A stretch of DNA of 30,393 nucleotides from Coemansia sp. RSA 1804 (lineage: Eukaryota > Kickxellomycota > Kickxellomycetes > Kickxellales > Kickxellaceae), in NCBI GenBank assembly GCA_027578815.1, contig JANBTH010000090.1:1-30393 (forward strand). Reading direction: 5' to 3'. Within the stretch, counting starts at the first letter, position 1. Every line of letters starts with the position of its first letter. The position numbers and the translations under genes were made by a program. The notes below the pieces were generated by a model. That model saw only the letters and a program-made list of their open reading frames with translations, did not search any database and was not told where the DNA came from. Shown piece by piece: positions 1 through 9,751 of this stretch.

Positions 1-921
1 CCGCTGAACGTGTCCAGCGCACGGTCGGCCGCCCTGCGCGGCGCCGATGTCGTGCTGCTGCTTGGTGCGCGCGTCAACTGGTTGCTCCACTTTGGCCGCC
101 GCTTCAGTCCCGCCGCGCAGATCATCCAGATCGACGTTTGTCCGGAGGAGTTTGGCGTCAACATCCCCGTATCCGTTGCCCTGCAGGGCCACCTGCCGCT
201 TGTGGTGCAGCAGCTGATTGACGCGGTCCCTGGCGCCTACGCCCCGTCGCCGGCAACCACGCCGTATGTCTCGGGGCTTCTCGAGCACGCGCAGCGCAAT
301 GCGGCGAAGCAGGACGAGAAGTACGCCAGCGACGCGGTGCCGATGGAGTACCACCGCGCGTTCCACGAGATCAAGCGGCGGCTGCCCGCCGACGTGGTGC
401 TTGTTAGCGAGGGCGCCAACACGATGGACATTGCGCGCACGGTGTTTGATTTCCAGGAGCCCCGGCGCCGGCTCGACTGCGCGACGTACGCGAACATGGG
501 CGTTGGAATGGGGTTTGCCATAGCCGCGCAGCTGGCGTATCCGGCAAGCCGCGTGGTGGCCGTTGTCGGCGACTCGGCGTTCGGGTTCAGTGCCATGGAG
601 CTGGAGACCGCTGTGCGTGCCAGACTGCCGCTTGTTGTCGTCGTCATCAACAACAACGGCATCTACTTTGGGCTCGACCAAGGTGACTACGATGCTGTGG
701 AGAAGCGCGGCCCGCTTCCGTCTACTGCGCTCACCCCCGATGTGCGGTACGAGCTTATTGCCCACGCTGTCGGTGCCCGTGGGTTCCTTGTGCGCACGCC
801 CGAGGAGCTTGGCTGCGCTGTCGACGATGCGCTCCAGCACGACGGCTTGACGCTCATCAACTGTCTGATTGCGCCGGGTGGCCAGCAGAAGCTCCAGTTT
901 GCCTGGATGGCTGGCAGCTAG
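1..921 (+). CDS. 2-hydroxyacyl-CoA lyase / oxalyl-CoA decarboxylase family, C-terminal part (5' end outside window)
   Basis: The frame is open from base 1, so the start and N-terminal ThDP-pyrimidine domain lie upstream. What is visible is the end of the central domain (ADVVLLLGARVNW; QIIQIDV) and the whole C-terminal ThDP-pyrophosphate domain. Family marks are SEGANTMDIAR at about nt 409-441, TYANMGVGMGFAIAA at about 487-531, and the ThDP/Mg motif starting GDSAFGFSAMELE at nt 568 and ending in INNNG near nt 646-660. Family members cleave 2-hydroxyacyl-CoA (peroxisomal alpha-oxidation) or decarboxylate oxalyl-CoA, using ThDP and Mg. Substrate cannot be told apart from this fragment. The protein ends in -MAGS, not a recognisable C-terminal peroxisomal signal, so a cytosolic enzyme or another import route is possible. 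Family assignment is secure; exact function is not. Confidence 0.92.
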   Translation, partial: PLNVSSARSAALRGADVVLLLGARVNWLLHFGRRFSPAAQIIQIDVCPEEFGVNIPVSVALQGHLPLVVQQLIDAVPGAYAPSPATTPYVSGLLEHAQRNAAKQDEKYASDAVPMEYHRAFHEIKRRLPADVVLVSEGANTMDIARTVFDFQEPRRRLDCATYANMGVGMGFAIAAQLAYPASRVVAVVGDSAFGFSAMELETAVRARLPLVVVVINNNGIYFGLDQGDYDAVEKRGPLPSTALTPDVRYELIAHAVGARGFLVRTPEELGCAVDDALQHDGLTLINCLIAPGGQQKLQFAWMAGS

Positions 922-2117
922 CCAAGTAGTTTTTTCTCTTTCTCTTTCGTTTCCTTTTTCACATGCTGGAGCAATACAAATACAAATTGGTTATAATAAT
1001 GTGACCCCTCCTTTATCTCCCCCCTTTGGGAGAACAGTAGAAAAAGAGAGGTCAAGTGCTCTCTCTGCTGGAAGACTCACGCATCGGAACGGTTGGTAAA
1101 AGTCAAATAGACAGGCATTAGAGTGCAAGCAACAACATTATTATTGTTGCTGAGCTGCAATCCCATGAAACCCTCTTATTAAGACGTAGCGTAGATAGAT
1201 GAAATGAAAAAAAATAGGAGCACATCTGGGAGGCGGGGGGTTCCTTGGATTGATACGACAAAAATAAGGACCATGCTCTCCTTTCTTTTCGTTCATTCTT
1301 TCTCCTCTTTCTCTTCTTTTGTTTCTCCTTTTCCAATCCGGTTTCTTTATTTCTTTTCAGTTGTATACGCATAAATTTATTCCGCCGTATTTACTCATTT
1401 TATTTTTTGCTTATTTCAGCTTCTCCTTTTACGCTGCCAGCACAGACATAGCATTTATCCTTCAGACTTGGGAAGAAGCAAAGCAGCAGCAGTAGATTGT
1501 GGCGGACCATACTATACTATTACTACCAACAGACAGCCGGTTAAAATAAAGCAGAGAATGTATGAGCCGAGAACGAAGAGGAACGCCAGCAATAGCGATG
1601 TCCTAGGACAGAGGCGGCGTCGGGTTCTGGTCAGCTTCTCAGAGTCGCCCGCAGTAATCGCGGTTGCTGCCGTTTCCGTGCTTCTGCTGCCAACCCCCTT
1701 GCTTACTACGCTCAACCAGTGTACGTAGAACCTGTCTTTTTTTTTTGTTATTTCGTTGGTGAAGAAAGGACTACTATAGCCACCGTAGTAGCCTTTCCAG
1801 TAGAAATATTATCCTGTTATTTGGGTGATATTAGAAATACCTCGCTCCCAACGAGATCCTGCATATCCATTCTTCCTGTCTTATATTTTATCCATATGCT
1901 GGATGCAATAGTCTGTGGCTTGTTCTTCTTTTGTTCTGATTCTTTTTTTTTGCAAACCACATCTTTCCATTTCTGTTGCTGGTGCTATTTGTTAACATTG
2001 TCTGACGCGCATACATGTATGTATATGTATGTGTGTGTTTTTCTGGCCCTCCCCCCTATTGTTTCGTTTGCATCTATAGATATATTCCAATACCCGCTCG
2101 ACAGGCTTCATTACGCC
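922..2117. other. Intergenic region with no supported gene
   Basis: This 1.2-kb stretch is mostly pyrimidine-rich and AT-rich. It should hold the 3' end of the CoA-lyase gene and the promoter and 5' leader of the START gene. A locally GC-richer segment at about 1558-1728 is open for 57 codons after an ATG at 1558 and has a hydrophobic stretch. It ends in a GTACGT donor-like site, but it does not join in frame to the START gene, so I do not call it. Confidence 0.5.
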
Positions 2118-3715
2118 ATGTTCCACCTGCTGTTTTTGGCGCTGGTTCCCTTCATTCTTCTTGTGCCCGAGGGCTCGGCACTAAACACCACTGCTGGAGT
2201 CGCACAGTTCCCCGGAGCCACCCCCGCCCTCGACCACCAGACAAACCCACCAGGTAAGAGGAAGAAGAGAAATAAAGTGTTTCTGTTTCCATTGCAAAAA
2301 AAAATCTGAACCCGCTCCTAAAACCCCCAATCATCAGATTGTGACAATGTCTGTCCTAATCTACCATGCTTGTAGTGGTTCCAACAGCTGATGCTGCTGC
2401 TGCAGCAGGATTGCTGGAGCCCGCACAGCCGCAGGAGGATGTGGATGACAAGGGAGCAGCGTCACGCCACGGATATGCCGAACGATGCGACGCCATGGAG
2501 AAGATGTTCATGGAGATGGCAACGCAAACCCAGACGGAAGCCGACTCCCCCGGCGGCGGCGGCAACAGCAGCCAATGGACGCCGTTCCTATCGCTGGCGG
2601 ACCCGTACTCGATCACGATCCAGGGCCACAAGACCAAGCCCTTCTGCTTCCGAATCGTGTTCTACGCGCCGACAACGCCGATCACAGCATTCGACCTGCT
2701 CGCCGACGTGCTGCGCAGACACGAGTGGGACGAGCTGATAGACTCGGCCAGGCTGGTCGAGAAGCTGGGCCACGGCGATGCCATCCACTACATCAAGATG
2801 AAGGCGATCTGGCCGACGGCTGCAAGGGACTCTGTGCTCCTGGCGCGGATCACCGAGGTCGCCATCAACGGCACGGCGGGAGACGGCGCCAGCGGCGGAG
2901 GGCGGCCGAGAGGGCGCGGGTTCCTGAATGTCAGCCAGAGCATCGAGGACTCTCGCATCCCCGAGAACACGGCCGCTGGGCTCGTGCGCATGGAGGCCGG
3001 GATTGCCGGCCAGCTGGTCACCGAGGCGTCGCGGGAGGACCGCGAGCGCCTCGGCCTGGTCGGCGACAGGTGGTGCAGGGTCGTCCAGATCGCCGACGGC
3101 GATCTCAAGGGCTGGATCCCCACCAGTGTGCTCAAGTTCGTTGCCACGCAGGCGCTCCCGCGGTCCCTGAATAAGGTGTGTGCCCAGCTGGCCGCCATGC
3201 CCGTTGCTGCCGAGTCCCAGCTGCTTGCCCGCCTGGCGGCACAGGCCGGCGGTAAGAAAGCGGCTGCTTCACCTCCTCCTCCTCGGGACGCCGCCGCCGC
3301 TGCTGCTGCTGCTGCGGACAGTCGTCTTGTTGCGCGCGAGGCAGGCCCAGCGGCCGACGATGACGACAGTAATGACAGCGCTGACCAGGGTGCTGGTGCT
3401 GGTGCACAGGGTTTGCAGGGTTCTAACACACGCAACCGCCGGCCCCAGCAGACAGACGAAGCTCCCTCCGCCTCCTCCTCCTCCACCGCATTGGCCAGAA
3501 ACACTGCCGCCGCTTCCAGCAACAACGGCCGCCGCCTGGCAGCCCGTCTGGCCGGCACCAACAGCACCGGCGGCAAACTGTCAGCTTGGCTCAAGGTGCT
3601 GCTGCGCTACGCCACGCCGGCGGTCATTGCTGCCATCACCTCTATTATAGTGTCCATTCTCTTTGGCAACGGGCGCTGGCGACGGGCATTGACTGCTTCT
3701 TCTTCCAGGAAGTAA
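2118..3715 (+). CDS. START-domain lipid-binding protein with signal peptide and C-terminal membrane helix (two exons)
   Basis: Exon 1 is 2118-2253, the intron 2254-2375 and exon 2 2376-3715; the spliced product is about 491 aa. Exon 1 encodes a signal peptide (MFHLLFLALVPFILL, probable cleavage after GSA). The donor is CAG/GTAAGAG, a CTAAT branch-like motif sits at 2356-2360, and the TGTAG acceptor restores frame (phase 1). The START-like region covers roughly residues 100-310, with landmarks FCFRIVFYAPTTP, HEWDELIDSARLVEKL and DGDLKGWIPTSVLKFV followed by LPRSLNKV. START domains bind sterols, phospholipids or ceramides and move them between membranes. A low-complexity Ala/Ser linker precedes one hydrophobic helix (YATPAVIAAITSIIVSILF) and a short basic tail. 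Together these suggest an endomembrane-anchored lipid transfer protein. Ligand cannot be predicted. The short hydrophobic N-terminus makes the signal peptide likely rather than certain. Confidence 0.85.
2254..2375 (+). other. Spliceosomal intron in START gene, with a second in-frame acceptor
   Basis: The donor GTAAGA at 2254 follows CAG. The acceptor TGTAG ends at 2375. A second acceptor, CAACAG ending at 2387, is also in frame and would remove four codons. An ATG at 2366 inside the intron opens the same frame as exon 2, so an unspliced or internally initiated transcript would give a 449-aa protein without the signal peptide. Confidence 0.8.
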
Positions 3716-4448
3716 AGAATGTAGCGCACTACTTACTAATACAAAACTAATAAGCATTGTCCCTTTTTTATTTTCGTCAATGAGTGCATTTCTAATTCGG
3801 AGAACACGCTGGAAAGCACTATTTTCTTTTTTGGTTCGGCTCATGCATGTGATCAAACGCTTGCTGCTTGCAGACGAGGGAAAACGGTAGTTTTCCATGT
3901 AGATCATGAGTCGCAAAGTCAGGGGAGGGGAAGTGGGAATATGCGGATTTGATGGCTTATTAATCGGCCGCAGGGTTCAGATGGGGGAAGGGCGTTTCCA
4001 AGAACAAAAAAGAACAAAAAGAGAGGGAAGCATCTAGGCTGTTCTAGACGTCTTCTCAATCCCTTCAGATCTAAACAGAACGGAATGGAAGAGGAGTGGA
4101 ATAATCCTGACCCCCTTCCAATTCACGCCTGTTTTTTACTTTAAGCCCCAAGGCCCAAAAAGGAAGAGGAAAATTAGGACTTGGCGAAATCGATTCAGCA
4201 GAACGACGTCGTCGTCATCCCACCATTCTTTTGTTTGTCATCCACGTAAATTTCCTCTCCGCCTTTTTTTTCCCTGTCTTGGTTTCTTGGTGTATAAAAG
4301 TCTCCCCATCTCCCCCCCACTCCAGGTATCCCGTCTGTTTCAATTTTACTCTTTTCCTCCACCAGCTATTTTGTTCACCACTTTACTTTAAGACGCACCA
4401 GAAAAACAAACCACCAAACACTTCGCCAACAAGCTTTCCCCCGAAGAC
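3716..4448. other. Intergenic region: START gene 3' end and BAG gene promoter
   Basis: The 730-bp region contains no convincing ORF. It carries a TATA box at 4293-4300 and a C/T-rich leader before the BAG gene. GAA triplets repeated at 5-bp spacing near 4078-4092 resemble half heat-shock elements but are all in the same orientation. Confidence 0.5.
4293..4300 (+). promoter_or_regulatory. TATA box of BAG-domain gene
   Basis: TATAAAAG in a GC-mixed context, 156 nt before the ATG at 4449, followed by a pyrimidine-rich leader. Position and sequence fit an RNA polymerase II core promoter. Confidence 0.6.
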
Positions 4449-6881
4449 ATGCAGTTCTTTCTAGACGACGACACGGTGGTTCCCATCCGCCTGTACTCGA
4501 CCAGCAACGCGCCCAGACGCCAGGCATGGACGGTTGGCGCGCGGGAAGGAGAAGAAAGAGGAGGCGCCAGGCAGACGGAGCCACGACGGGCGGAGCGCTC
4601 AATCCCAGGGTACCCGTTCATCCGGTTCGTCGACGACGACGACTACGACGGCAGCTTCTCATTCGACGCGCTCAACGCACTGCGCTCGGCGTACGCGGAC
4701 TCGCCGCTCTCGGCCATCCAGGGCCAGATGCGGGCGCTCCAGCAGCAGCGGGCGCAGCTGCAGCTGCAGCGCACGCTGCTGGCCGAGCAGCTGGCCGAGC
4801 ACCGCCGGATGGAGCGCCAGCTGGACCAGTACCAGCGGTACCTGGAGCACCAGCGCCCCGCGCACACGAGGCAGGTGGCCGCGGACGCCAGGCGCGCGTA
4901 CCTGGCTCGTCTGGAGAGCGACCGGGAGCGCGGGAGACAGGCCGCGGTCCACGAGGACGCCCAGAGGGTTGCGGCGCAGCAGGCCAGCGCCAAGCGCCAG
5001 GCTCTCGCCAAGGCTGCCGATGCTTCTGCCAGGAACCACAGCGACGACGATGGTGACGATGATAGCGTCGTGTTCTACCCGCCGTTCCATTTCTTCAACC
5101 ACATCCTCAACAGCCAGCTGAGCTCCCAGGACGAGGTCGCCAGCAAGCAGGCGCAGAAGTCGGCGCTCGGCGATCTTCTGGACACCTACTTTGGTCCCGG
5201 TGGCTGGCAATCTGGCGGCACCAAGAGCGGCGCAGCTGCTCCGACACCCGCCCAGCAACAGCAGCAGCAGAAACAGACTGCCAAGGCCGCCCGCTCGCCG
5301 TCGCCCCCGACTGGCAATGGCGGCAGCATCAGCGAGAGCAAGCAGATAAGGGCGCCCAAGCAGATCCGCGCATTCCCGCTCTCCCTGAACACAAAGGCCC
5401 CGGTCGCCCTGCACGACGTGCCAAGCATCGACCAGGGCATCATCGACAGTGTTCTGCGCGTCGTGCGCAACAGGCTTGACCAGATCGGCGCTGAAGAGGA
5501 TGACGAGAGCCTTGCACGCCGCCGGTCTTCAGCGCAGCAAAAACAACAACAACAGCTGGAGCAGCAGCAGCAGCTGGAGCGGCAGCAGAAGAGACAGGTG
5601 CCTGCTCCCCCGGACACCGGCAGCAGCGGACTCAAGGAGCGGAGAAAGTCCGGCGACTCGGATAACAGCATTAGAGTGGACGTGGTGCACGAGCCACAGA
5701 CCAAGGAGGCGGAGCTTCCGAGGGAGCCCGAGCCGTCGCGCCAGCACTCGCGGTCGCCTGAGGACAGCAGCAGCCCCGAGGGAACGGCCGTCGAGGTGGA
5801 GGAGCCCACAGACTACCGCACGGCCGCCGAGTCTCTGCGCAGGCGCGTGGACAGCCTGGACGACGACAACATGTTCCTTTCGCTCAGCCCGCTGCTCGGC
5901 AGCCGCGACGACGACCAGGAGGACCAGGAGGACGAGGAGGACGGGAATGCGTGGAGCCCCTCAGAGATGGAAGAGGAGGAGGAACCCGCTGCTCGCACCA
6001 CGTCCCGTCGCGATCTGGACCAAGATGCCAGAGGCGCTGCAATGGATGTCGACGAAACCGAGACGCCCGCCAAAGACCGTCAGCACGACCACCACGACGA
6101 GCACTCGGATACCGAGTTCTCTCGGCTGCTGAACAACTGCAGGTGCCAGCTCAGGAACATGCAGGGCGCCGCAACACCGACAGGGGATGGTTCTGCGTCC
6201 GAGGCTGCTCCCAGCACGCGCCGCAGCCGCAAGCACCACCGCAACCGGCGTAACCGCCATACCGGACCCGATTCCCAACAGCAGCAGGAGCAGGAGGAGG
6301 AGCAGGAAGAGAGCGCGGCGACGCCTGCCCTGAGCCGCAAGCGCAATCGGGACACCCAGCACGGCTCCGCGGAGCAGAACCGGGGCGCACGCAAGCCCAG
6401 GGGGGAGAGAAGACCAGCCGCCACACCAGCTGGCGCGCAAGCAGACGGCAGCGACTCCTCGGCAAAGGAAAGGGCTGCGGAGGACCACGAGCACGCGCAA
6501 AAGGTGCGGGACTCGCTTTCGCAGCTCCGCGAGATCAGCAGGGCGCTTGACGGCGTGCGGGAGGACTACAACAAACGGCTGCGCGACACGCAGCTGTCCT
6601 TCGTGGCCGACAGCGAGGGCCACCTGCGGCTGGCGTACAACCGCGGCAACTCCGCATTCCACGAGTACCAGGAGACGCTGCAGAAGCTGCTGTTCCGGCT
6701 GGACGAGATCTCGAGCCACGGCGATGTCGGTGTCAGGGATAAGCGCAAGGCGGTTGTGAGGAAGATCCAGAACACCCTGGATGCCCTCGACCAGTTTGCT
6801 GCGGACCAGGAGTCCGAGCTCAGCGAGAGCAGTCCCTACGAGTTTTCCTCGTGGGCTGACGAATCCAGCAACGCCGACTAA
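4449..6881 (+). CDS. BAG-domain Hsp70 co-chaperone-like protein
   Basis: An 810-aa single-exon ORF. Residues about 89-190 form a Gln/Arg/Leu-rich predicted coiled coil (MRALQQQRAQLQLQRTLL and following). A long low-complexity part follows, with Gln tracts, an acidic patch near 470-500 and basic RSRKHHRNRRNR near 590-600. The C-terminus, about residues 680-785, matches a BAG domain: NRGNSAFHEYQETLQKLLFR, LDEIS, then VRDKRKAVVRKIQNTLDALD. BAG domains bind the Hsp70 ATPase domain and release nucleotide, directing the chaperone to specific clients or sites; the charged N-terminal part would be the targeting region. An aromatic motif FYPPFHFFNHILNSQ at about 207-221 stands out as a possible docking site. 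The ATG at 4449 is the first after the TATA box. Domain assignment is strong; the client and location are unknown. Confidence 0.88.
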   Translation: MQFFLDDDTVVPIRLYSTSNAPRRQAWTVGAREGEERGGARQTEPRRAERSIPGYPFIRFVDDDDYDGSFSFDALNALRSAYADSPLSAIQGQMRALQQQRAQLQLQRTLLAEQLAEHRRMERQLDQYQRYLEHQRPAHTRQVAADARRAYLARLESDRERGRQAAVHEDAQRVAAQQASAKRQALAKAADASARNHSDDDGDDDSVVFYPPFHFFNHILNSQLSSQDEVASKQAQKSALGDLLDTYFGPGGWQSGGTKSGAAAPTPAQQQQQQKQTAKAARSPSPPTGNGGSISESKQIRAPKQIRAFPLSLNTKAPVALHDVPSIDQGIIDSVLRVVRNRLDQIGAEEDDESLARRRSSAQQKQQQQLEQQQQLERQQKRQVPAPPDTGSSGLKERRKSGDSDNSIRVDVVHEPQTKEAELPREPEPSRQHSRSPEDSSSPEGTAVEVEEPTDYRTAAESLRRRVDSLDDDNMFLSLSPLLGSRDDDQEDQEDEEDGNAWSPSEMEEEEEPAARTTSRRDLDQDARGAAMDVDETETPAKDRQHDHHDEHSDTEFSRLLNNCRCQLRNMQGAATPTGDGSASEAAPSTRRSRKHHRNRRNRHTGPDSQQQQEQEEEQEESAATPALSRKRNRDTQHGSAEQNRGARKPRGERRPAATPAGAQADGSDSSAKERAAEDHEHAQKVRDSLSQLREISRALDGVREDYNKRLRDTQLSFVADSEGHLRLAYNRGNSAFHEYQETLQKLLFRLDEISSHGDVGVRDKRKAVVRKIQNTLDALDQFAADQESELSESSPYEFSSWADESSNAD

Positions 6882-7121
6882 AGTATAACATCCCGGCCGT
6901 ATTTTTTCATATATTCTGCTTAATCGTATAAAACAATTCCTCTTAGACAATGTGTTTCCTGTTTATATCAACCAATCTTCGTATATCTACCACAGCTCAA
7001 ATGGAAAAACACATCACAGATGTTGATTTAAAAAAGATCCTTTTATGTTATTGATGGAAAAAATGATAAAAAAAGAATTGAAAGTAATGAAAATCTTCCC
7101 AACTACTTTATTCTCTCCTGT

Positions 7122-7931
7122 TTAAAAGTGAGGAGCATTTGCGACATACGCAGGACCGCCAGGGTGCTGCTCCTCGTGGTGCGGTAGCTCGGCATGAGGC
7201 GGCGGAGGTGGTGGTGGTGGAGGAGGCGATGGTGGTGGTGGGGGAGCTACAGGATGCGCCTCGTAACCAGCCGGGTGCTCCTCGTGGTGCGGCATCTCCA
7301 TCGGTGGAGGAGGAGGAGGAGGCGGTGGTGGTGGAGGTGGCGGCGGCGGCGGAGCTACAGGATGCTCTTCGTGGTGTGGCATCTCCATTGGAGGAGGTGG
7401 TGGCGGCGGGACTGCAGGATGCGCCTCGTAACCAGCCGGGTGCTCTTCATGGTGTGGCATTTCCATTGGAGGATGTGGTGGTGGTGGTGGTGGAGGTGGC
7501 GGCGGCGGAGGCGCAACTGGATGTGCCTCATAGCCAGCCGGATGTTCCTCATGATGTGGCATCTCCATTGGTGGTGGTGGTGGTGGCGGTGGAGGAGGAG
7601 GAGGAGGAGGAGGCGGTGGGGCTACAGGATGAGCCTCGTAACCGGCGGGATGCTCCTCATGATGAGGGAGCTCTGCATGCGGCGGCGGAGGAGGAGGTGG
7701 TGGCGGCGGCGGCGGCGGTGGAGGAGGAGGAGGAGCTACAGGGTGCTCCTCGTAGCCAGCAGGGTGCTCCTCGTGGTGAGGCATCTCCATTGGAGGCGGT
7801 GGTGGAGGCGGCGGCGGCGGAGGTGGTGGTGGATGAGCAATCTCCTGGCCGGGAGCCGGATGGGCCTCGTAGTGTGCCTCGCCGGCAGCTGCAACCACAG
7901 CGAGCGCAGCAAATGCGGTAACGATCCTCAT
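7122..7931 (-). CDS. Small secreted proline/histidine-rich repeat protein
   Basis: A 269-aa ORF that starts with a clear signal peptide (MRIVTAFAALAVVAAAGEAH). The mature part consists of seven short charged modules separated by polyproline tracts of about 7-18 residues. The consensus module is MEMPHHEEHPAGYEAHPVA; modules 2 and 7 begin HAELPHHEE. Module 5 is shortened to MEMPHHEEHPVA, and module 7 is followed by a unique tail ending NAPHF. Each module has a His-His-Glu-Glu core, so metal or acid/base binding is possible but unproven. Polyproline helices joined by short modules suggest an extended cell-wall or matrix protein. The DNA is a strong candidate for repeat-length polymorphism and misassembly. 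A TATA box lies 157-164 nt upstream. No family is recognised. Confidence 0.8.
   Translation of the reverse strand: MRIVTAFAALAVVAAAGEAHYEAHPAPGQEIAHPPPPPPPPPPPPPPMEMPHHEEHPAGYEEHPVAPPPPPPPPPPPPPPPPPPHAELPHHEEHPAGYEAHPVAPPPPPPPPPPPPPPPPPMEMPHHEEHPAGYEAHPVAPPPPPPPPPPPPHPPMEMPHHEEHPAGYEAHPAVPPPPPPPMEMPHHEEHPVAPPPPPPPPPPPPPPPPPMEMPHHEEHPAGYEAHPVAPPPPPSPPPPPPPPPPHAELPHHEEQHPGGPAYVANAPHF
7150..7845 (-). repeat. Degenerate coding tandem repeat (module plus polyproline tract)
   Basis: Seven imperfect units, each a stretch encoding PHHEE(H)P followed by a GGT/GGA/GGC-type run on the plus strand (Pro codons on the minus strand). Unit length varies mainly in the proline run, as expected from slippage. 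Confidence 0.8.
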
Positions 7932-9751
7932 GTTACAAATGGTCTAACCGGCTATAATGGTAAAACAGAGAAAAGTGAGAAGGTAAAGATATTAGAAACG
8001 ATAATGTTTGTAAACGCTTTTGGTGTGCAATTTTGAAATAAAAACGTGGCCTTCAAATGGTGAGGCAGATGCAGATAGGTATGTGCCTTTATATAAGCGT
8101 GAAGAAAAGAAGACAGAGGGTGTGGCATATAACCTGCAACATGGCTGAACTGGAAGTAAATACGTACCTGAGGTAGATGAATAGAAGTGGAAGGAAACAA
8201 TAGAGCACAGATGTTCTTAATTCAATAGGACTAAGAACGGGGAGAGGAAGAGTGTATAAGGAGTATCTAAAGAGTTCTAGGGATAGAGGGGAGTACAGTT
8301 TTTTACTTTGGCCAGGATGTTGGTGCCAATTTATACTGTTTCGATAGGACAGCTCATAGACCCCTAGAGTATAAACCATGTTTCCAGTAGATACTGCTTT
8401 TTGAAAATACTCTAGTCAATGTTTATTTTTCCACAATTTTAGAATATAATATTGCATTAACAAACAGCACTAGCATTGCTAAAATAATGACTGTTAGTAA
8501 ACATTTTTCTTTAACTGAAATGATAATACAAAGCCATTAATATTGTACGAAATGTTTTAAAAATGTTAGCATTTTGACAAAAGGGGACAATAGGGAGCTT
8601 TGTTCAGTAGATAAAAAGGTTGGGTGGCTAAATCTCATTGTCCTTATTGTTGTCGTTTTCTTGCTTTGTTGGATGCGAGTAAAGCGTACTGTGGGTGTCC
8701 CAGTAGTATTCTACATCAAGAGTTGTCCAAAGGACAACCCAACGTAATACACAGTACTTTAGCTCCAACGTGGATAAACAGAAAAACATGGAATTATGTT
8801 GCGTCCATGAAAACATTCACGTTGTTGTTTTTTCTGTGCAACATCAATTTGAACTATAAAGGCATTTTCTCATAATATTATTGCAGCAGCTGACTGTAAG
8901 AAGTAAAAAGGAGGCTTCAATCTTTCACTTTTGTTCCGATTCAATGACAATGCTCGTGCTTTCTCGACCTTTTCAGCTATTACTGCTGTTTGCCCCCTTC
9001 AAAGGAATAATAGCAAAGGAAATGGAATAGATAATACAAAAAAACTATGTCATTAACAAATATCATCAGCATCCGTTGTGTCACTCGGGTCTGAGCCACA
9101 CGCTTCTTTTCAAAGGCTTCACTGTGAATTTTGTCTGCCATATTGCACAGCTGAGGAGCCTCCCTAGGCACTATTACTATCGTGGCCTCTGGATATAGTA
9201 TCGGGCATTGCCTTTTTCTTCGATAAAGGTTTATTTACATCTTTTACACTGCCAAGAAACACAACATTATCATTCAATGAGTAAGCCAGGCGATGATGTA
9301 CTATATGGCTTTGTTGTTTTGTTTTGTTTTGTTTTTCTCCGTTTACATCTGAGGTTTTCCAGATATCCACATCCGCTGCACTGCTCATTCTAAACCGAGG
9401 CATGCAAATGTCTGCATTCTTTACTCTAAACTAGCAAATACTCTAGATGACGCAAGTTAGGCATTATCCATTAAACATTGTTTTTCCAATTGCAATGCCA
9501 CTGAGCATGAAGCCAGCAGATTTGGACGAAAAGCAAAATAATCGGCAATTGAAATAGGCTAGCGTTGTTTCTTTTATTTACATCTTTAATCTATCCAAAT
9601 GCGTGCAATAGGAGAGGAAAACAAAAGACAGTTACGAAATTTTATATACTGCGTTATTGTTTCCTTTTCTTTTTTGCACTATGCCCAGATGCTAAAAATA
9701 GAGCATTTAGAGAAGTGTTTCTCTGAGCCCGCTTTCTTTCAATGCTGTTGT
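7932..9751. other. Long AT-rich intergenic region, with a possible cryptic gene on the minus strand
   Basis: Apart from the TATA box at 8088-8095 I see no supported gene. The exception is minus-strand 8980-9403, where two overlapping short frames read like protein. One runs from an ATG at 9403 with MSSAADVDIWKTSD. The other passes through PREAPQLCNMADKIHSEAF and then RVAQTRVTQRM. They lie in different frames, and I could not find a convincing intron to join them. They may be a small intron-containing gene or a decayed one. The rest (8400-8950 and 9410-9750) is AT-rich with no visible structure. Confidence 0.35.
8088..8095 (-). promoter_or_regulatory. TATA box of the Pro/His-rich secreted protein gene
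   Basis: On the minus strand this reads GCTTATATAAAGG, with TATATAAA at 8095-8088, 157 nt before the ATG at 7931. It is the only strong TATA near this start. Confidence 0.6.

Noticed and set aside
1558..1728. 57-codon plus-strand ORF with a hydrophobic end, possible upstream exon of the START gene
   Set aside because: Its GTACGT donor leaves a phase that does not join in frame to any acceptor before 2118, and the opposite strand is equally open. No independent support.
4078..4092. Heat-shock element upstream of the BAG gene (GAACGGAATGGAA)
   Set aside because: The GAA units are direct, not inverted, so this is not the canonical HSE; kept only as a remark.
7139..8036. Long plus-strand ORFs opposite the Pro/His-rich gene (Val/Glu- and Trp/Arg-rich)
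   Set aside because: They are antisense readings of proline codon repeats (GGN runs) and have no start context or homology; the minus-strand frame has a signal peptide and TATA box.
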